Shown here: piece by piece, positions 1 to 7,726 of the stretch
Layout of the letters: every line of letters starts with the position of its first letter
Position numbering within the stretch: the first letter of the stretch is position 1
Source: SM23-28-2 sp964512285
GTDB taxonomy: Bacteria; Chloroflexota; Dehalococcoidia; SM23-28-2
Length of the DNA stretch: 64,000 nt
Direction: 5' to 3'
NCBI GenBank assembly: GCA_964512285.1
Contig: CAZEJO010000004.1
Location: forward strand, 32,542-96,541
Translations under genes and position numbers: made by a program
Notes under the pieces: generated by a model
Told to the model about the DNA's origin: nothing
Seen by the model: only the letters and a program-made list of their open reading frames with translations
The model's database searches: none

Positions 1-636
1 GTCTATCCCCTGTCGGGTCCTGCCCGATGCTTCGAGTGCCGCGCATCGTTCGCTGGGGACACGGGAGGTCGGCGAGGAAAGCGGCGCCTGCGCCACGCCG
101 TCTCAGTCAGTTGTGTGAACAGGCGCTCCTTCAACATGGAGGAGCTTGAGTCACAGATGGCTCAGCTACTCACAAACCGATTCTGCCTTCCCCAGGATTG
201 GTCGCGGGGATACCTGAGCGCGGTAGCCAGGCCCCCCGAAACAGACTCGACCGACGGCGAGGCGAAACGCCAGCGCCTGGAACAGGCGCGTGAAAACCTA
301 AAGAACCTGTTCATCTGGGGCGACATTGGCGAGGCCCAGTATCGCCGCCGGCGAGAGGAGATCGACCGGCAGATCGCAGCGCTGACGCAGACGAAGAGCC
401 CGGCGATTCTGACGGATGCCCGCCGCGCAGCCACGCTCCTTCAGGACATCGGGGCGCTATGGTCGCATCCCGGTGTGGCACCAGAGCGCCAGAAGGAATT
501 CATCGACGAGGTATTCGAAGAGGTCCAGTTCGACCAGCACGGAATTCGCGCAGTGCTCCCGCGAACCGAGTACAAACCATTAGTTGCGCTGGCCGAGGTA
601 GCCCGGGGGGGAACTGGTCGGGGCGACTGGATTTGA
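1..636 (+). CDS. Large serine recombinase, C-terminal part (5' end outside window)
   Basis: The reading frame is already open at base 1. It begins with Y-P-L-S-G and a Cys-x2-Cys pair (residues about 10-13), which fits the recombinase zinc beta-ribbon of large serine integrases. A charged helical, coiled-coil-like stretch (about residues 85-175) and a short C-terminal tail follow, as is usual for the family. The catalytic resolvase domain would lie left of the window. The gene ends D-W-I-stop, and its last 22 bases lie inside the 3' end of the tRNA-Pro on the other strand. An in-frame ATG at 142 exists, but the frame is coherent from base 1, so this is a truncated gene and not a 173-residue protein. 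Family assignment rests on the ribbon and coiled-coil layout only. Confidence 0.72.
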   Translation, partial: VYPLSGPARCFECRASFAGDTGGRRGKRRLRHAVSVSCVNRRSFNMEELESQMAQLLTNRFCLPQDWSRGYLSAVARPPETDSTDGEAKRQRLEQARENLKNLFIWGDIGEAQYRRRREEIDRQIAALTQTKSPAILTDARRAATLLQDIGALWSHPGVAPERQKEFIDEVFEEVQFDQHGIRAVLPRTEYKPLVALAEVARGGTGRGDWI

Positions 637-691
637 ACCAGCGACCTCCTGAACCCCATTCAGGTGCGCTACCGGACTGCGCCACGCCCCG
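615..691 (-). tRNA. tRNA-Pro (anticodon GGG)
   Basis: A complete 77-nt cloverleaf folds on the minus strand. It has a 7-bp acceptor stem (CGGGGCG with CGCCCCG), a 4-bp D stem (GCGC/GCGC), a 5-bp anticodon stem (CCTGA/TCAGG) with loop ATGGGGT, a 5-nt variable loop, and a T arm GCTGG/CCAGT with loop TTCAAAT. The discriminator A and an encoded CCA follow. The anticodon in the loop is GGG, reading proline CCC codons. The 3' half overlaps the stop codon of the serine recombinase on the other strand. Confidence 0.96.
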
Positions 692-701
692 ACCAGGGCT
701 C

Positions 702-730
702 ATGCTAGCACAGGCGTATACGCTTCGCAA
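702..730 (-). promoter_or_regulatory. Promoter of the tRNA-Pro gene
   Basis: On the minus strand TTGCGA and TAGCAT are separated by 17 bases. The -10 ends 10 bases before the mature tRNA 5' end at 691, which fits a short leader. Confidence 0.5.
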
Positions 731-923
731 GACAACTCCCGCCCCCTTGGCCCCATGCAATCACCCCCTCCTCGCGATCGTCCACGCCCCTCAGCAGGCC
801 CTGGGCCAACTGCCTCCTGCTGCCTTCTTGCAGCAACTTGACAACAGCTACCGATAAGCAGAGAATCGGGCGTGGCCATTACGACCGCTTGAATGACAGG
901 CAGACTTAAGAGGAGGCAGTGAC

Positions 924-1991
924 GTGCAGAGTTGCGTTAAGACAGCCCTGGGCAAGGTCGAGATGGTGGACATCCCCATACCTACACCTGGCCCGGGAGA
1001 GATAGTGCTCAAAACAACCCTCACCACCGTCTGCGGTAGCGATATGCATTTCCTGGACGAGTTCCCCAACGAGATCCTGGCGTTCATATACCCGTCGTTG
1101 GCTAAGCGGCTGCCCAGCCTGCCCGGACTGCCAATGGGCCATGAAGGTGTGGGCACAGTGCACGCGGTGGGGGAGGGCGTGACCCGCTTCCAGCCAGGCG
1201 AGCGGGTGGTCGCCTGCTGGAACGTCAGTTGCGGCAAGTGCCTCCGGTGCCGCACGGGCGACTACGCCGTCTGCAGCAGTAGCGAGTGCATCTTCGGCAC
1301 TCAGAGCGAGTACTACTTGTTACCGTTCGCCGAGGTTAATGCCACCAAGGTGCCCGACGAGGTCAGTGACGAGCAGGCCATTCTCGTTGGCGACATCATG
1401 TCCACCGGTTTCAGCGCTACTGAGCGGGCCGAGCTGGAGATCGGCGGCTCAGTGGCCATCTTCGGTCAGGGGCCAGTCGGCCTTTGCGCTACCGCCGGGG
1501 CCAGGGCCAGAGGAGCCGGCCTGATCATCGCCGTAGAGTCCATACCGGAGCGGATAGAGGCGTCCAAGAAGTTCGGCGCTAACGTGGTCATCAACCCCAA
1601 GGAGAAAGACCCCGTGCCGGAGATCATGAGCCTGACCAAACGCCAAGGGGTGGATGTAGCCGTGGAAGCCATTGGCCTACAGGTAACCTTCGAGCAAGCC
1701 AGCCGAGCGGTGCGTCGTGGCGGCACCATCTCCAGCGTTGGCGTCTACGGCATTCTGCCCCAGCTTTCCATGCCAACGAACGCTCCCTCTTTCTATCACC
1801 GCAAGGTCGTGACTACCCTTGGCCTCGCGGGCTACAACCGCCTGAACCATTTGCTGGACATCGTAAGGTACGGCAACGTCGACCTGTCGCCCCTGTTCAC
1901 CCACCGCATGAAGTTTTCTCAGTTGCCCGAGGCATACGACTTCTTCCGGGAGAAGCGCGACGGCGTCCTCAAGATAGCCATCACGCCCTAA
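924..1991 (+). CDS. Zinc-dependent alcohol dehydrogenase (MDR family)
   Basis: A 355-residue medium-chain dehydrogenase/reductase. The catalytic zinc ligands are visible as Cys37 (in C-G-S-D) and His73 (in G-H-E-G). The structural zinc loop carries four cysteines in C-x2-C-x2-C-x7-C (S-C-G-K-C-L-R-C...Y-A-V-C). The NAD(P) Rossmann motif is G-Q-G-P-V-G in the middle of the protein. The family oxidises or reduces alcohols, polyols and aldehydes with NAD(P); the substrate cannot be read here. The start is GTG with AGGAGG at 911-916, seven bases upstream. It is monocistronic and followed by a strong hairpin at 2015-2042. Confidence 0.9.
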   Translation: MQSCVKTALGKVEMVDIPIPTPGPGEIVLKTTLTTVCGSDMHFLDEFPNEILAFIYPSLAKRLPSLPGLPMGHEGVGTVHAVGEGVTRFQPGERVVACWNVSCGKCLRCRTGDYAVCSSSECIFGTQSEYYLLPFAEVNATKVPDEVSDEQAILVGDIMSTGFSATERAELEIGGSVAIFGQGPVGLCATAGARARGAGLIIAVESIPERIEASKKFGANVVINPKEKDPVPEIMSLTKRQGVDVAVEAIGLQVTFEQASRAVRRGGTISSVGVYGILPQLSMPTNAPSFYHRKVVTTLGLAGYNRLNHLLDIVRYGNVDLSPLFTHRMKFSQLPEAYDFFREKRDGVLKIAITP

Positions 1992-2014
1992 ACTTCGGCA
2001 TCCGTCACAACCCG

Positions 2015-2042
2015 AGGGCCTCGGCCGTTCGGCTGAGGCCCT
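2015..2042 (+). terminator. Hairpin terminator after the alcohol dehydrogenase gene
   Basis: AGGGCCTCGGCC and GGCTGAGGCCCT pair over 12 positions (one G-T) around a GTTC loop. It starts 24 bases after the stop codon. Only a short T-rich tail follows, so termination efficiency is uncertain. Confidence 0.6.
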
Positions 2043-2103
2043 TACTCTGCCCAAAGCTGCATGATATGATCACTACCGGTTGCGCTGGCAAGGGAAGGGT
2101 TGG

Positions 2104-2907
2104 ATGGAGAAGCTCAGGCGGCTGCGGCAGATCCTGGCGGAGATGGGCTCCCTGCTGGTGGCCTACTCGGGAGGGGTAGACAGCACCCTCTTGGCGGCCG
2201 TGGCCTTCGAAGTGCTGGGGGACAACGCTCTCGCTGTCACCGGCCTGTCGGCGGCAGTCCCGCCGTCGGAGGTGAGGGAGGCCCAGGAGCTGGCCCGCCG
2301 AATTGGCATACCCCACCTGCTGATCGAGACGAACGAGATGGACGATCCTGCATACGTGGCCAACTCCTCCCAGCGCTGCTACCACTGCAAGCAGGAACTG
2401 TTCGGAAAGCTCAAGCGCGTGGCTGCCGAGCGGGGCATGACCTGGATCGCTGACGGCTGCAATGTCGATGACCTGAGCGACTTCCGCCCGGGCCAGCAGG
2501 CCGCCCGTGAGCACGACGTTCGCAGCCCCCTGATGGAGGCCGGCCTCACTAAGGACGACATCCGCGCTCTCTCCCGCCGGCTGGGGTTGCCCACCTGGGA
2601 CAAGCCGGCCATGGCCTGCCTGGCCTCGCGTATCCCCTACGGAACGCCGGTGACAGCCGAAGCCCTGAATCGCATCGCCCAGGCCGAGGAGTTCATCCAC
2701 TCCCTGGGCGTGCGCCAGCTACGCGTCCGCTACCACGACAGTGTGGCCCGCATCGAGACGGACGACGCAGGCTTGGCTCTTCTGACGTCGGAGGCCAACC
2801 GGCGGGCAGTTGTGGACAGACTGCGGGAGCTGGGCTACCGCTACGTCACCCTGGATCTGGAGGGCTACAAGAGAGGCAGCCTGAACCAGATGATCTCCCA
2901 GCCATGA
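2104..2907 (+). CDS. larE: LarE-type ATP-dependent sacrificial sulfur transferase
   Basis: 267 residues from ATG 2104, which follows a purine-rich AAGGGAAGGG. An in-frame TTG at 2080 would add eight residues and lacks a ribosome site. The PP-loop S-G-G-V-D-S is at residues 22-27, and family motifs R-C-Y-H-C-K (Cys92, Cys95) and A-C-L-A-S-R (Cys172) follow. By family knowledge, LarE adenylates a carboxylate of the nickel-pincer cofactor precursor and donates sulfur; Cys172 lies where the sacrificial or cluster-binding cysteine sits. No larA, larB or larC gene is in the window, so the target cofactor is inferred only. The ATGA overlap with the next gene (a TauE/SafE exporter) indicates translational coupling and hints at a shared sulfur-related role. 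Confidence 0.88.
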   Translation: MEKLRRLRQILAEMGSLLVAYSGGVDSTLLAAVAFEVLGDNALAVTGLSAAVPPSEVREAQELARRIGIPHLLIETNEMDDPAYVANSSQRCYHCKQELFGKLKRVAAERGMTWIADGCNVDDLSDFRPGQQAAREHDVRSPLMEAGLTKDDIRALSRRLGLPTWDKPAMACLASRIPYGTPVTAEALNRIAQAEEFIHSLGVRQLRVRYHDSVARIETDDAGLALLTSEANRRAVVDRLRELGYRYVTLDLEGYKRGSLNQMISQP

Positions 2908-3731
2908 GCCCGCTAACGGCCGTACTCCTGCTAGGGCTGGGGGTGGTGGTCGGAGGCTTTGGCACCATCATCGGAGTGGGCGGCGGGTTCCTCATCGTCC
3001 CTGTCCTGCTCCTCGCCTATCCAGACGACGATCCAGCTATCATCACCAGCATCTCGCTGGCGGTCGTCTTCTTCAACGCTCTGTCGGGCTCTTTGGGCTA
3101 CGCCCGATTTCGGCGCATAGACTATCGTACCGGCCTCGCCTTCGCCCTGGCCAGCATACCCGGAGCGATCGTGGGAGCGGCGGCGACCAACTGGCTGCCC
3201 AGGCACGCCTTCGACCTCACTTTCGGCCTGCTGCTCATCGCCGTGTCGATCTACATAGCCACCCGCGCTGGCGCGGCGAGCGGCAGGAGGTTGGCAGGCC
3301 TGCGGCCCACTGCTCGGCGAACCATCACGGATTCCGCCGGCGTCACCTACAGCTATAGCTTCAACCGCGAGCTGGGCATCATCATTAGTTTCTTCGTGGG
3401 ATTCATCGCCAGCTTTCTGGGCATAGGTGGTGGCATCATCCACGTGCCAGCCATGGTCGGCCTGTTGAGCTTCCCCGCCCACGTCGCCACCGCCACGAGC
3501 CATTTCATTCTGGTGTTTACGGCTCTTACCGGCAGCGTGGTGCACATAGTGGACGGATCATTGGCTGAAGGCTGGACAAGGGTGGTGCCCCTGGCCGTAG
3601 GGGTGGTCGCGGGGGCTCAGATTGGCGCCAGGCTGTCCGGTCGCCTGCCGGCAGCGGTTATCGTACGCCTTCTGGCTGGGGCCCTCTTTGTGGTCGCGAT
3701 CCGTCTGATCATGGACGGCGTCAGCGGATAG
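2904..3731 (+). CDS. TauE/SafE family membrane permease
   Basis: A 275-residue inner-membrane protein with about eight hydrophobic segments and the two-fold repeated glycine-rich motif of the family (G-I-G-G-G near residues 25-29 and 173-177). TauE/SafE proteins export sulfite, sulfoacetate and other small anions; the substrate is unknown here. It overlaps the upstream larE stop by four bases (ATGA), so the two are almost certainly co-translated. The stop lies only a few bases from the 3' end of the convergent PHP gene, with no obvious hairpin between them. Confidence 0.88.
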   Translation: MSPLTAVLLLGLGVVVGGFGTIIGVGGGFLIVPVLLLAYPDDDPAIITSISLAVVFFNALSGSLGYARFRRIDYRTGLAFALASIPGAIVGAAATNWLPRHAFDLTFGLLLIAVSIYIATRAGAASGRRLAGLRPTARRTITDSAGVTYSYSFNRELGIIISFFVGFIASFLGIGGGIIHVPAMVGLLSFPAHVATATSHFILVFTALTGSVVHIVDGSLAEGWTRVVPLAVGVVAGAQIGARLSGRLPAAVIVRLLAGALFVVAIRLIMDGVSG

Positions 3732-3734
3732 TCA

Positions 3735-4451
3735 TCAGGATGCGGCGGAGGCCAGCGGCACGTACTCCCCGTTCGGCTTCCGCTGGGCCAGGCGGTAGCG
3801 GCCGGCCCGCACCTCTTCGATCAGTTCTTCTTCGCTTCCGAGGGCTCGCTGGAAAACGGTGACGCAGCGCCCGAGCTCCGCATAGGTGTGGGCGTCGCTG
3901 CCGGCCACGCCCGGCTTTCCCAGCACCTGCGCCGCCTCTTGGGCTAGCTGGTTCTCCTTTTCGGTGCAGGCGTAGTTCAGCACCTCGATGGCGTCTACCA
4001 GCTTGAAGACGGGGTGCTGAGCCAGCTCCGTCGTCGTCAGGGACGAGGAATCGTATTGGCGGGTGAAGAGGCGGTTGGAGGGCCCCGGGAAGAAGCGAAA
4101 GGGGTGAGCGATGATCATGAAGCCGCCTTCGGCCAGCACCAGACGACGTAGCTCCTCGGCTCCTTGAATCCCCCGCGCATCACTGCGCAGGCCCAGCACG
4201 ATGATGTGGCCGAGGTCGGTCTCCCACTCGCGGCCGCTGCACACGAACAGGCCGCTCTCCTGGCGGAAGTCGTCCAGTCGCTCCTCGGTCCAGGGATCGT
4301 TGTGCTCAACGATGACCAGGCCGTCGAGGCCCACCTCGTGGGTAGCCTCCAGTAGCCGCGGCGGCGAAAGATTGCTGTCGGGAGAGCCGACGGAGGTGTG
4401 GACATGCATGTCCACCACCATACCCTTCGGCCTCTCGGATTTGCTTGTCAT
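3735..4451 (-). CDS. PHP-domain metal-dependent phosphoesterase
   Basis: 238 residues with PHP metal-ligand motifs: D-M-H-V-H-T-S near residue 15, V-E-H-N-D near 49, I-A-H-P-F-R-F near 114, and G-S-D-A-H near 183. The family has a TIM-like barrel with up to three metals and hydrolyses phosphoesters. Free-standing members act on nucleotides, histidinol phosphate or other small molecules; which one cannot be told here. The start is ATG at 4451, with a perfect 12-bp inverted repeat immediately upstream. Convergent with the TauE/SafE gene. Confidence 0.85.
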   Translation of the reverse strand: MTSKSERPKGMVVDMHVHTSVGSPDSNLSPPRLLEATHEVGLDGLVIVEHNDPWTEERLDDFRQESGLFVCSGREWETDLGHIIVLGLRSDARGIQGAEELRRLVLAEGGFMIIAHPFRFFPGPSNRLFTRQYDSSSLTTTELAQHPVFKLVDAIEVLNYACTEKENQLAQEAAQVLGKPGVAGSDAHTYAELGRCVTVFQRALGSEEELIEEVRAGRYRLAQRKPNGEYVPLASAAS

Positions 4452-4456
4452 TACTG

Positions 4457-4497
4457 TTGACCCTATCTATACCAGGGTAGCATGCAGATAGGGTCAA
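4457..4497. promoter_or_regulatory. Perfect 12-bp inverted repeat upstream of the PHP gene
   Basis: TTGACCCTATCT at 4457-4468 is repeated in inverse at 4486-4497 with 17 bases between. It sits directly in front of the PHP start codon (4451). On the minus strand TTGACC with TGGTAT 17 bases on could be the promoter, so the repeat may be an operator or a leader hairpin. The same 12-mer forms the -35 region at 43787. Confidence 0.5.
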
Positions 4498-4726
4498 GGG
4501 AAAGGAGCCTGGCCAGCGCCGGCCAGCGCCGGGCCTAGGACGCCCCGACGGCTGCAACCCGAATGGAGGAACCCTCTTTAACTGGCTTTCTACCGCTTTT
4601 CACCCTGCTGTTATGTAATCGATCGGGGTCGAGGTGCTAGCCTGGTTCTAGGGGGTGCGGCCCTTGCTGACTCTCTTGGCGATGGCCAACCAGTATTCGC
4701 AGAGACATAGCGGGAGGTAGGTAGCC

Positions 4727-5047
4727 GTGATTAGCGCGATATCCGCTCTGCTCAGGAAAGTAAGAGACCTCGTTACGGCCCCGCTGGGTAGGCCCCAGCC
4801 CGAACTGCAAGAAGCGCTGACATCGAACTGGATCGCGATCAAGCTGCGTGTCATCCGCGGCGAGATCGACCCCGGCACTCCCGTGTACGTCGCCGAACTC
4901 CAACCAGGCAGGGGCACCGGCTACATGACGGTGCAATCGGTCTTGAAGACGATAGAGGACGGCTGGGTACACTGGGACCGCAAGACAATGACTTGGTGGT
5001 CTCGAGTCCTGGAGCAGGCGAACAACGGCTCGAAGTCCAGCAAATAG
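4727..5047 (+). CDS. Small hypothetical protein
   Basis: A 106-residue ORF starting at GTG, with GGGAGGT at 4712-4718 eight bases upstream, which supports expression. The protein is soluble and basic at the C terminus (ending S-K-S-S-K). It has a W-x-A-I-K-L-R-V-I-R-G segment and a Trp-rich part (W-V-H-W near 80, W-W near 91) that reads like a compact beta-rich fold. I do not recognise a family. It stands alone between the PHP gene and a dispersed repeat. Confidence 0.5.
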   Translation: MISAISALLRKVRDLVTAPLGRPQPELQEALTSNWIAIKLRVIRGEIDPGTPVYVAELQPGRGTGYMTVQSVLKTIEDGWVHWDRKTMTWWSRVLEQANNGSKSSK

Positions 5048-5181
5048 CTCCAACCGAGGACCATCTGCACCCCTCAGGAAGACGCTCCTAGGTCACTACC
5101 ACTATGCCGGCCAGCCAGGCCTGACTCCTGCCTTTACCGCACGGCCAACCCAGCCTACAATCGACTTGCAGTATGCCAGAT

Positions 5182-5313
5182 GAGGCTGCTGAAATACCCA
5201 TTGTGTCCGTTCGTGGTTCGACAGGCTCACCATGAACGGACATATACACCGCAACTCAAGACCGCTCGTCCTGAGCTTGTCGAAGGGCGAATGGGGTGTT
5301 ATTTCAACAGCTC
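5182..5313. repeat. Dispersed palindromic repeat, family A copy 1
   Basis: About 130 bp. Outer arms are GCTGCTGAAATA and TATTTCAACAGC (inverse, 11 of 12). Inside is a 9-bp inverted pair TGTCCGTTC/GAACGGACA enclosing GTTCGACAGGCTCACC, then an arm CCTGAGCTTGTCGAA that is the diverged inverse of that core. Copy 3 at 43647-43780 is the reverse complement over the whole length with scattered mismatches; a partial copy is at 35976-36068. Confidence 0.85.
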
Positions 5314-5331
5314 CAAGCTGTTCTTTGAACT

Positions 5332-5634
5332 ATGACTGAAGCAGCACTCTCCCTCAAGGTAAGGCGCCTGCGGCCGGGAGCCAGGCTTCCCCAGCGGGCC
5401 ACCCCTGGCTCCACCGGCCTCGACCTGTTCGCCTGCATCGAAGGGNNNNNNNNNNNNNNNNNNNNNNNNNNNNNNNNNNNNNNNNNNNNNNNNNNNNNNN
5501 NNNNNNNNNNNNNNNNNNNNNNNNNNNNNNNNNNNNNNNNNNNNNGCCGCTGGGCTGACCTGCCGGTCGTGGAGGTAGAGAACCTGTCGGAGACGGAGCG
5601 CGGCCCGGGAGGCCACGGCTCGACGGGTCTCTGA
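5332..5634 (+). CDS. dut: dUTP diphosphatase, interrupted by assembly gap
   Basis: The N-terminal part ends with dUTPase motif I (P-G-S-T-G-L-D-L). After the gap comes the C-terminal part with V-V-E-V-E-N-L-S-E-T-E-R-G followed by the glycine-rich motif V (R-G-P-G-G-H-G-S-T-G). The enzyme hydrolyses dUTP to dUMP and PPi, as a trimer. The active-site motifs II-IV are missing in the 100-N gap. The family needs roughly 90 residues between the two flanks, so about 270 bases are probably absent. The apparent in-frame read-through across 100 N is accidental. Convergent with the next gene. Confidence 0.85.
   Translation: MTEAALSLKVRRLRPGARLPQRATPGSTGLDLFACIEGXXXXXXXXXXXXXXXXXXXXXXXXXXXXXXXXXXRWADLPVVEVENLSETERGPGGHGSTGL
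5446..5545. other. Assembly gap (100 N) inside dut
   Basis: Exactly 100 N, a scaffolding placeholder. The flanking sequences are not duplicated, and the gene lacks its central motifs, so real sequence is missing here, unlike the other two gaps. Confidence 0.95.
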
Positions 5635-5641
5635 GCGCGGC

Positions 5642-7228
5642 CTACGGTGGAGGTGCCAGTCGCCGCTCCAGCTCTCGCCGGGTCTGCTCCACGCACTCGG
5701 CCCACGGCTCGTCGCAGTCCGCCACCATGTGCTCGTCGGGCGGCAGTTCCGTCACCGGCTGGAAGACCTGCTTCTGCGCCTCATAGGTCTCCCAGCGGGC
5801 GTCGGAGGCGTCCTGCCCGGCCCGCAAGCGCTCCTCCAGCCGGCGGCGAATGACCTCCTCCTCGGCCCGGCACTCCAGGCACAGGAAGCGGGCGCCTATC
5901 GCCTGGGCGAGTTCTCTCGCCCTCTGGCGATAGTGCCGCTGGGCGAAGGTGGCGTCGACAATCACCGACCGCCCTTCGGCCAGAGCCGCGCGCGCTCGCT
6001 CCAGCAGGGCTTTGTAGGCGCGTTGGCTGAAGCGCGGTGAGTAGATGCCTCTGCCGAAGGCTTCGAAGCGACGCTCCCGTGGCGCTAGTCCGGCCAGTTC
6101 CTTGCGCACAACGTCTGACGAGATGACGGGCATGCCTGCGGCTTCGCCTAGTTCGTGGGCCAGCATCGTCTTGCCGCTGGCCACCAGGCCGCAGGTGATG
6201 AGAAGGAGAGGCGGCGGCTGCTCGGCGGCGTACTGGCAGGCCAACCGGAAGTAGCGGCGAGCCGCCGAGCGGGCCTGCTCCTTCTCCTCTGCGCTGACCT
6301 CCGCCTGGCCTAGCCGGAAGCTCTCCACCTTGCCCCGCACGCAGGCCCGATAGCATTTGTAGAAGCCGATGAGGTCCACGATCTCGCGGTCGTCCGCCGC
6401 CTGGGCGTAGTGCTGCACCAGAACGTCCGCCAGATCGGGCCGACCGCGAAAGTCCAGGTCCATGGCCAGAAAACCGATGTCCCCCGCCACATCCGTGTAG
6501 CGGAATCGGCGGTTGAACTCGATGCAATCGAAGATGCATATGCCATCGGTGAAGCAGACGCTTTCGCAGCGGACATCGCCGTGGCAGTCGCGGATGCGCT
6601 CCTGCTGAACGCGCCGCTCCAGCAGGGGCCGCTGGCGGATGAAGAAGGAGCGAACGTAGGACTGGAGGTAGCGGTCCTGCTCTACCGTTATCGTATCGCC
6701 GATGAAGGGCGCCCACTGCTCGAAGTTCTCGTCCCAGGCGATGCGGATGGCCCGCGCTCCGTAGCGGGCAATCGCTGGGCTGGTAGCCGCTCGGGCGTGG
6801 AAGTCGGCCAGCCGCTCGGCCACGGCCTCGACCATGCTCGGCGATACCTTGCCCGCCGCCAGCAGGCTGTCCATCATGCGGTCGGCCGGCAGACGGCGCA
6901 TCTTGACGGCGTACTCCACGGCCTTGCCTCGTCCCTCCAGGCGAAGGCGTCCGGCCTGCCAAGCCACTCGCACGACCCCCTGGTAGGCCTCCGGGCACAG
7001 ACGGCGGTTGAGGATGACCTCCTGGCGGCAGTAATAGCGCCGCTTGGCCAGTGAGGTGAAGTCCAGGAAACCGAAGTCCACCGGCTTCTTGATCTTGTAG
7101 ACGAAATCGCCGGCCAGCAGTACGTAGGAGATGTGGGTCTGCACCAGCTCGACCTTACCCACCGCATAGGGATAGGCGGCCGGCTCCAGCAGCCCTCGAA
7201 TCAGCTCCGGCAGCTCTCCTGTAGACAC
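5642..7228 (-). CDS. Aminoglycoside-phosphotransferase-like kinase fused to P-loop NTPase
   Basis: 528 residues from GTG 7228, with AAGGAG five bases upstream; the longer open frame to 7624 runs through the neighbouring gene and is rejected. The N-terminal half resembles aminoglycoside/choline phosphotransferase folds: an N-lobe V-Y-K-I-K-K-P, a catalytic-loop-like H-G-D-V-R near residue 220, and F-D-C-I-E-F-N-R with V-A-G-D-I-G-F. The C-terminal part (from about 348) has a Walker A G-L-V-A-S-G-K-T and I-V-D-A-T-F, like zeta-toxin and polynucleotide kinases. Such two-domain proteins are widespread and their natural substrates are unknown; a resistance role should not be assumed. Confidence 0.82.
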   Translation of the reverse strand: MSTGELPELIRGLLEPAAYPYAVGKVELVQTHISYVLLAGDFVYKIKKPVDFGFLDFTSLAKRRYYCRQEVILNRRLCPEAYQGVVRVAWQAGRLRLEGRGKAVEYAVKMRRLPADRMMDSLLAAGKVSPSMVEAVAERLADFHARAATSPAIARYGARAIRIAWDENFEQWAPFIGDTITVEQDRYLQSYVRSFFIRQRPLLERRVQQERIRDCHGDVRCESVCFTDGICIFDCIEFNRRFRYTDVAGDIGFLAMDLDFRGRPDLADVLVQHYAQAADDREIVDLIGFYKCYRACVRGKVESFRLGQAEVSAEEKEQARSAARRYFRLACQYAAEQPPPLLLITCGLVASGKTMLAHELGEAAGMPVISSDVVRKELAGLAPRERRFEAFGRGIYSPRFSQRAYKALLERARAALAEGRSVIVDATFAQRHYRQRARELAQAIGARFLCLECRAEEEVIRRRLEERLRAGQDASDARWETYEAQKQVFQPVTELPPDEHMVADCDEPWAECVEQTRRELERRLAPPP

Positions 7229-7297
7229 TGCTTCTCCTTGCTCCCCGAAGTATAGCACCCATCTGGGCAGGCGGCGTATACTGCCCCTGAGGACGCC

Positions 7298-7726
7298 ATG
7301 AAGCAAGCGAACGTCGTCACCTGCTTCCTCCTTCGTCGCAGTGGCGGCGACGACAAGATCCTTCTGCTGCGGCGCAGCCAGCAAGTGGGCACCTACCGGG
7401 GTCGCTGGGCCGGCGTCAGCGGCTACATAGAGGAAACCGATCCTCTGACCCAGGCTCACACAGAGATAGAAGAGGAGACAGGCTTGGCCAGGGAGGACGT
7501 GCAGCTTCTGAGTACGGGCGACTCCCTGGAGGTGGTGGACGCCGAAGCCGATCGGACGTGGATAGTGCACCCCTTCCTGTTCGAGGTGCGAGAGCCCGCC
7601 AGCATACGGGCGGACTGGGAGCATACCGAAACCCGCTGGATCCGGCCGGAGGAGGTCTTCCAGTACGAGACCGTCCCTCAGCTAGCGGAGGCGCTCATGC
7701 GGGTCTACCCGCTGCGACAGCCATGA
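7298..7726 (+). CDS. Nudix hydrolase
   Basis: 142 residues. The Nudix helix region reads S-G-Y-I-E-E-T-D...T-E-I-E-E-E-T-G-L (about residues 43-65). The E-E-x-G-L metal-binding core is kept, but the loop is one residue short and the usual Arg is Thr, as seen in divergent members. The family hydrolyses nucleoside diphosphate derivatives. ATG 7298 is about 15 bases after a TATACT element (7277-7282). Its stop overlaps the next start (ATGA at 7723), so it is coupled to the eIF2B-like protein. Confidence 0.85.
   Translation: MKQANVVTCFLLRRSGGDDKILLLRRSQQVGTYRGRWAGVSGYIEETDPLTQAHTEIEEETGLAREDVQLLSTGDSLEVVDAEADRTWIVHPFLFEVREPASIRADWEHTETRWIRPEEVFQYETVPQLAEALMRVYPLRQP

Noticed and set aside
459..857. 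132-residue ORF spanning the tRNA-Pro
   Set aside because: It overlaps a functional tRNA gene and the recombinase in another frame.
5642..7228. Aminoglycoside resistance determinant
   Set aside because: The kinase half belongs to a widespread housekeeping fusion with a P-loop domain, not a resistance gene.
5642..7624. Full-length 660-residue reading of the kinase/P-loop gene
   Set aside because: The upstream 132 residues lie over the Nudix gene on the other strand; GTG 7228 has a good ribosome site and matches the family's N terminus.
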